A stretch of DNA of 10,751 nt from JBEVNX01 sp040507895 (GTDB taxonomy: Bacteria > Desulfobacterota > Binatia > JACPRU01): positions 1 through 10,751 of the forward strand of contig JBEVNX010000024.1 of NCBI GenBank assembly GCA_040507895.1, in the 5' to 3' direction. The notes beneath the pieces are model-generated. The model worked only from the letters and a program-made list of their open reading frames with translations. It did no database searches and was not told the DNA's origin. Below are positions 7,252-10,751 of the stretch, in pieces. The number at the start of each line of letters is the position of its first letter. The stretch's first letter is position 1. Position numbers and translations under genes: made by a program.

Positions 7252-7470
7252 ACGATCACCGCTTTCTCGCCGACTACGACGAAAGCCTTGCAAACCCAAA
7301 GAGTAGCTGGGCGGGCACACCCGTCTCAAGCGCGGCAAATGACGGGCCGAGATGCGAATCGCGTGCGCCGAGCCTTCACCGGAAGGATCGGCAATCGTCG
7401 ATCTCGCTAGAGAACTTGATTTTTCTGGCGCGGCGACCTTCAGGGGGATCCGTGACAGGTGAAACGAGAC

Positions 7471-7479
7471 GGAGGAGGG
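7471..7479 (+). promoter_or_regulatory. Strong Shine-Dalgarno sequence of the second SDR gene
   Basis: GGAGGAGGG lies 6 bases before ATG 7486. It fixes that ATG as the start rather than the GTG at 7459 in the same frame. Confidence 0.75.
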
Positions 7480-7485
7480 AGCGCA

Positions 7486-8477
7486 ATGAAGAGCTTTCGG
7501 GGAAAACGTGCCGTAGTGACGGGCGGCGGAACGGGTATGGGCCGCGAGCTCGCGCTGCAGCTCTCGGCGGAGGGCTGCTCGGTCGCGATCTGCGACGTGT
7601 CGGCCGAAAACATGGCGCGGACCAAGAGCCGGTGCGAGGAGGCCGCACCGCCCTCCACGACGATCACCATCGCACCTGTGCGACGTTTCCAACGAGAAGC
7701 AGGTTTTCGCCTTCCGCGACGCCGTCGCTGAGGCTCACGGCGGCCACGTCCATCTCCTCTTCAACAACGCCGGCATCGGCGGCGGCGGCAGCTTCGTCGC
7801 CGGCGACCGCGCGGAGTGGGAGCGCACCTTTGCTGTCTGTTGGTGGGGAGTCTACTACTGCACACGAGCCTTCCTGCCGCTCTTGAACGGCGAGCCCCGA
7901 GGCCTTCATCGTGAACACGAGCAGCGTGAACGGCTTCTGGGCGTCCCTCGGGCCCGGCGTGCCGCACACCGCCTACAGCTCGGCGAAGTTTGCCGTGAAG
8001 GGATTCTCGGAAGCCCTGATCGAGGACCTGCGCGTTCACGCGCCACACGTCAAAGTGGCGGTCGTCATGCCGGGACACGTCGGCACGTCGATCGTCGCCA
8101 ACACTCGAAGCGTGCTCGGCAAGCCCCCCTTTCTCGAAATGACCGCCGAGGAGGTGGCCGAAAGCCGTCGGTTCTTGAAGGCGCGCGGGCTGGCCGTTGA
8201 CGACTGGAGCGACGATCTCGTCCGCCAAGCGCTGAACCAGTTTCAGGCCGCATTCGAGGCCGGCGCGCCGCTGTCCGCCAGCGGCGCGGCCACAATCATC
8301 CTCGACGGCGTGCGCGCCGGTCGATGGCGCATCCTCGTCGGCGAGGACGCGCGCGTCCTGGACGAAACGGTTCGCCGCGACCCCGAGAACGCCTACGAAG
8401 AAGCGTTCATGCGCGAGCTGCGCGCCGCCGGCCATTTCGACGGAGTGGGCGGCGAAGCCGCTCCTTCAAAGACTTGA
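7486..8477 (+). pseudogene. SDR family oxidoreductase, disrupted by two apparent +1 frameshifts
   Basis: All SDR motifs are present but lie in three frames. Frame A (from ATG 7486) gives KRAVVTGGGTGMGREL, the cofactor loop. Near 7665-7675 homology moves to frame B (CDVSNEKQV, then NNAGIG). Near 7893-7900, inside a CCCC run (7895-7898), it moves to frame C (IVNTSSVNGFW, then TAYSSAKFAVKG, then a C-terminal domain to the stop at 8475-8477). Removing one base at each place restores a 329-residue protein with TGGGTGMG at 12-19, NAG at 94-96, Ser145/146 and Tyr163/Lys167. Such long SDRs (over 300 residues, extended C terminus) act on varied alcohols and ketones. As written, translation from 7486 stops near 7731. 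Because motifs remain intact after correction, sequencing or assembly error is at least as likely as true inactivation. Confidence 0.8.
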
Positions 8478-8581
8478 GTGGCGACGATCGACTGACACCG
8501 CACGCAGACGTTCCGACGCGCGTGAGCGAGGGGGTGACGCGGCGGATCCGGGAGGACACAACCATCGCCCCGTGGCTCGAC

Positions 8582-8731
8582 TCACTTTACGTCCTTTGCC
8601 ATCTGCCGATGGGCTGCGGCGAGCTCCCGAGCGTCGTTGGCGACTTCCCGGTATTGCTTGGAGATGGCTGCGCAATGCTGATCGAGATGGAGCTTCTCGA
8701 TGACTCCGCCACCCGCCTTTTTGTAACTCGT
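8582..8731 (-). pseudogene. 3' remnant of a small His/Ala-rich hypothetical protein gene
   Basis: The minus frame ending at TGA (8582-8584) reads as about 49 residues from SYKKAGGGV to the end, including LDQHCAAISKQYREVANDAR and ELAAAHRQMAKDVK. The amphipathic, His/Ala/Lys-rich pattern with H-C and A-H-R-x-M-A looks like the C-terminal half of small helical proteins I recall from environmental proteobacteria. Upstream of about 8731 the same frame becomes Arg/Pro/Ser-rich and unlike a protein N terminus, and no signal peptide appears. This suggests a 5'-truncated leftover. An 89-residue reading from ATG 8851 is formally open, so a complete small gene cannot be excluded. Function unknown. Confidence 0.45.
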
Positions 8732-8856
8732 GGCCGCAGGCCGTCTCAACGCTTGGAAGCGACGGTACCCAGAGCGCCGCAGGGCACTGGGTTCGGGCCA
8801 GACCGATTCCTGGCTTCTAGCTTCTGCCGACGGTATGAAGTGACCGCGCACAAGCG

Positions 8857-8862
8857 AGGAGG
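8857..8862 (+). promoter_or_regulatory. Shine-Dalgarno sequence of the LLM oxidoreductase gene
   Basis: AGGAGG ends 4 bases before ATG 8867. It selects this start over the much longer in-frame extension that overlaps the SDR gene. Confidence 0.75.
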
Positions 8863-8866
8863 CGAG

Positions 8867-9772
8867 ATGGAGCTCGGGCTACATCTACCGCACATCGGAC
8901 CGATGGCGACGCGGGAGGGCGTTCTCGACATGGCGCGGGCGGCCGACACGGCGGGCATCGACTCGCTCTGGGCGTCCGATCACGTCATCGTGCCGCGCGA
9001 CTACGCCTCGAAATACCCGTATCTGGCGTCGGGCAAGATGCCGATCCCGGAGGATGCGCCGTTCCTCGAGGCCGTGTCGACGCTGCTCGCCGTGTGCGGC
9101 GTGACGCGACGCGCCCGGCTCGGCGCTTCGGTCATCGTCCTCCCGCAACGCCAACCGGTTCTCTTCGCCAAGCAATGGGCCACGCTCGACGTGCTCTCCG
9201 GCGGGCGATCGATCTTCGGAGCGGGCGCCGGATGGCTGGAAGAAGAGTTCGCGGCCCTCGGTGTGCCGTTCAAGGATCGCGGCACTCGCTGCGACGAGGC
9301 GCTCGACGTCCTTCAGCGCTGCTGGAAGGAATCGACCGTGACGTTCCAGGGCAAGCACTTCCAGTTCGACCGGCTGGCTTGCGAGCCCAAGCCGCTGCAG
9401 CAACCCAGGCCACCAATCTGGATCGGCGGGCACACCCCGGGTGCATTCCGTCGCGTCGCCCGCTACGGCGATGCCTGGCACGGCGGCGGGACGGTCGAGG
9501 TCTGCCGCGCGGCGATCGACGCCTGTCGCGCCGAGGCGGAAAAGATCGGCCGCGACCCGAGCAGCATCGAGCTGACGATCCGCGACCGTGGCGGAATCGA
9601 CGTGTCCACTCGCGAGGCGCGCGATAGAACGATCGAAAGGCTGGTCCCCTATGCGCGCCTCGGGGCCACGCACTTCCTGTTCTTGGCGTTCGATTCCCCG
9701 GAGAACGTCGGCGAGACGGTGCGAGCGTTGCAAGAGGAGATCAAGCCGGCGCTTGCCGCCGCCTGCGCCTGA
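8867..9772 (+). CDS. LLM class flavin/F420-dependent oxidoreductase (TIGR03619-like)
   Basis: This is a 301-residue luciferase-like monooxygenase-fold protein. Visible signatures are the first strand ELGLHLPHIGP, LWASDHV (34-40) with the conserved Asp-His, LGASVIVLPQRQPVLFAKQW (85-104), and the GAGAGWLEEEFAALGVPF loop (118-135) typical of the F420-dependent Rv2161c-like subgroup. PPIWIGG and RYGDAWHG follow in the C-terminal half. The family usually uses reduced F420 or FMN to transfer hydride to, or oxygenate, small organic substrates in the cytoplasm; cofactor choice cannot be read from sequence alone. A strong ribosome binding site fixes the start. The gene lies between a disrupted SDR and a molybdoenzyme, all on the plus strand, which suggests but does not prove a shared oxidative pathway. 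Confidence 0.92.
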   Translation: MELGLHLPHIGPMATREGVLDMARAADTAGIDSLWASDHVIVPRDYASKYPYLASGKMPIPEDAPFLEAVSTLLAVCGVTRRARLGASVIVLPQRQPVLFAKQWATLDVLSGGRSIFGAGAGWLEEEFAALGVPFKDRGTRCDEALDVLQRCWKESTVTFQGKHFQFDRLACEPKPLQQPRPPIWIGGHTPGAFRRVARYGDAWHGGGTVEVCRAAIDACRAEAEKIGRDPSSIELTIRDRGGIDVSTREARDRTIERLVPYARLGATHFLFLAFDSPENVGETVRALQEEIKPALAAACA

Positions 9773-9863
9773 GGCCTTTGGCGTGGTGCTTGGTGCGCGA
9801 TGAACTCGTGTTCGGCCGCGCAACTGCTCGTTTCCAACGGGTGGTTCCGCCTAGAGGTGCATC
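9773..9863 (+). other. Short intergenic gap before the molybdoenzyme gene
   Basis: Ninety-one bases separate the LLM stop from the next ATG. AGAGGTG (9853-9859) is a reasonable ribosome binding site for ATG 9864. No terminator is evident, so the two genes may be co-transcribed. Confidence 0.5.
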
Positions 9864-10751
9864 ATGGAGAACGAAGTCGTCCTGACTACTTGCCCGCGCG
9901 ATTGCTACGACACCTGTGGCGTTGCGGTCGTCAAGCGCGCTGGGAAGATCACGCACGTCCGTGGCGATCCCAACCATTTCGTCAGTCGCGGCAAGCTGTG
10001 CGCCAAGTGTACCATCGGCTACAACCGCGAGTGGCGTGACCCGCGAGCGCGCTTGACCCGGCCGCTACGTCGGGCCGGGCCGAAGGGCTCCGGCCGATTC
10101 GAGCCGGTATCTTGGGAAGTGGCGGTCGCCGCGATCGCCGAGCGGCTCAAGCAGATCGTCGTCACCAATGGGCCGCAAGCGATCCTCAACACGCACTACA
10201 GCGGCACGATCTCGCTGCTCGCGTTCCTCTTTCCTCTGCGGTTCTTCCATCGCCTCGGCGCCACCGAAGTCTCCCCGGACACGATCTGCAACATGGCCGG
10301 GCACGTGGCGCTGAGCTACGTCTACGGGACGTCAGTGGACGGTTTCGACCCGCGGACGGCTCGCCATACGCGCTCAATCGTCTTGTGGGGCACCAACCCG
10401 TCGGCCTCGGGCCCTCATGTCCATGAGCACTGGCTTCGCGAAAGCTCCGCCAAGGTCGTGGTCATCGACCCGGTTCGCACTCCCACGGCGGAGGTCGCCG
10501 ACCTGCATCTCCAGCCCTTCCCGGGGAGCGATGCGGCCTTGGCATTCGCCATGCTCCACGTCATTCGGCGCGACGGCCTCGTCGATCGCGACTTCGTAGC
10601 CGAGCACACGACCGGTTGGGATGAGCTCGAGCGCTTGCTGGCGGATTGCACCCCGGCCTGGGGAGAGGCGACAAGCGGCGTGCCGGCGCGCCGGATTGAC
10701 GTGGCCGCGCGGCTCTACGGGGAGGGGCCGTCCCTCCGGTGGCTCGGTCAG
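9864..10751 (+). CDS. Molybdopterin/4Fe-4S oxidoreductase (DMSO reductase family), 5' part
   Basis: These are the first 296 codons of a protein that continues beyond the window; family members usually have about 650-750 residues. The N terminus carries the Mo_4Fe4S domain: Cys10, Cys14 and Cys18 in CPRDCYDTC, plus Cys46 in GKLCAKC (Cys49 is extra). VRGDPNHFVSRGKLC matches the family's VRGD-P-H--GKLC signature. The molybdopterin domain follows, with SPDTICNMAGH (138-148), where Cys142 is a candidate Mo ligand, and IVLWGTNPSASGPH plus VVVIDPVRT (199-207) for binding the bis-MGD cofactor. No twin-arginine signal is present, so it is cytoplasmic. It probably transfers electrons or oxygen for a small organic substrate. 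The exact type (hydroxylase, dehydrogenase or reductase) needs the missing C-terminal part. Its position after the LLM gene suggests a common redox operon. Confidence 0.92.
   Translation, partial: MENEVVLTTCPRDCYDTCGVAVVKRAGKITHVRGDPNHFVSRGKLCAKCTIGYNREWRDPRARLTRPLRRAGPKGSGRFEPVSWEVAVAAIAERLKQIVVTNGPQAILNTHYSGTISLLAFLFPLRFFHRLGATEVSPDTICNMAGHVALSYVYGTSVDGFDPRTARHTRSIVLWGTNPSASGPHVHEHWLRESSAKVVVIDPVRTPTAEVADLHLQPFPGSDAALAFAMLHVIRRDGLVDRDFVAEHTTGWDELERLLADCTPAWGEATSGVPARRIDVAARLYGEGPSLRWLGQ

Larger units (their letters stand above)
6870..7485. other. Divergent intergenic region with weak coding content
   Basis: About 600 bases lie between the minus-strand regulator and the plus-strand SDR gene. 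The region holds an imperfect inverted repeat (6917-6943), a possible small secreted-protein gene on the minus strand (7009-7251), and a more AT-rich patch near 7410-7426 with TTGATT at 7416-7421 that could be a -35 for the SDR gene, though no good -10 follows. A long plus-strand open frame across it has no family motif and looks like a chance reading in GC-rich DNA. Confidence 0.5.
8478..8866. other. Spacer between the SDR gene and the LLM oxidoreductase gene
   Basis: About 390 bases have no intact plus-strand gene. The reading frame of the downstream LLM gene stays open through the spacer but has no family resemblance before ATG 8867. On the minus strand the interval contains a protein-like fragment (8582-8731), described separately. 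Short dyads occur at 8732-8742 (GGCC-GCA-GGCC) and 8750-8761 (CGCTTGGAAGCG), without T-runs that would make a classical terminator. Confidence 0.5.

Noticed and set aside
6942..7886. 314-codon plus-strand frame across the divergent spacer
   Set aside because: No motif, no good ribosome binding site, and it overlaps the SDR gene in a frame that carries none of its motifs.
8324..8866. In-frame 181-codon N-terminal extension of the LLM gene
   Set aside because: It overlaps the SDR 3' end, lacks family similarity, and a strong AGGAGG site directly precedes ATG 8867.
1..10751. CRISPR arrays, tRNA or rRNA genes, insertion sequences, integrase or attachment sites
   Set aside because: No regularly spaced repeats, cloverleaf-like segments, transposase motifs or terminal inverted repeats were seen on reading either strand.

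Overview
The window is GC-rich, densely coded bacterial DNA. It carries an F420-type flavin-independent oxidoreductase homologue, a DMSO-reductase-family molybdoenzyme, several short-chain dehydrogenases and a Rieske oxygenase. This mix is typical of soil or subsurface lineages such as deltaproteobacteria, Binatota- or Rokubacteria-like phyla and actinobacteria. The sequence does not settle which, and I assign no taxon. Two apparent single-base insertions in one gene suggest either a pseudogene or an uncorrected draft or metagenomic assembly.

Left half, minus strand (6869 down to 152): an AraC-type regulator is followed 74 bp later by a tightly packed five-gene operon. In order of transcription it encodes an MIO-type aromatic/histidine ammonia-lyase, a Rieske non-haem iron oxygenase, an SDR dehydrogenase, a serine beta-lactamase-like hydrolase and a DUF2817 (M14-like) zinc hydrolase. 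Two junctions are 4-base GTGA stop/start overlaps, and the other two gaps are 5 and 8 bases, so the genes are almost certainly co-transcribed and translationally coupled. My inference is a catabolic or tailoring route in which two cytoplasmic hydrolases release an aromatic or imidazole amino acid, the MIO enzyme eliminates (or shifts) its amino group, and the Rieske/SDR pair oxidises the product. The substrate is unknown. The lyase carries Cys-Leu at the usual substrate-selectivity position, which matches none of the classical HAL, PAL or TAL signatures.

Middle (6870-7485): a divergent spacer of about 600 bp. It holds an imperfect inverted repeat next to the regulator and, on the minus strand, a small putative secreted protein with a signal peptide and a DUF4124-like core.

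Right half, plus strand: a second SDR gene (7486-8477) with a strong ribosome binding site and all family motifs, but spread over three reading frames; a spacer (8478-8866) holding what looks like the 3' remnant of a small His/Ala-rich protein gene on the minus strand; a complete LLM-class, probably F420-dependent, oxidoreductase (8867-9772); and the first 296 codons of a molybdopterin/4Fe-4S oxidoreductase that runs off the right edge. The right-hand genes are all redox enzymes and could belong to the same oxidative programme, but nothing in the sequence proves a link to the left-hand operon.
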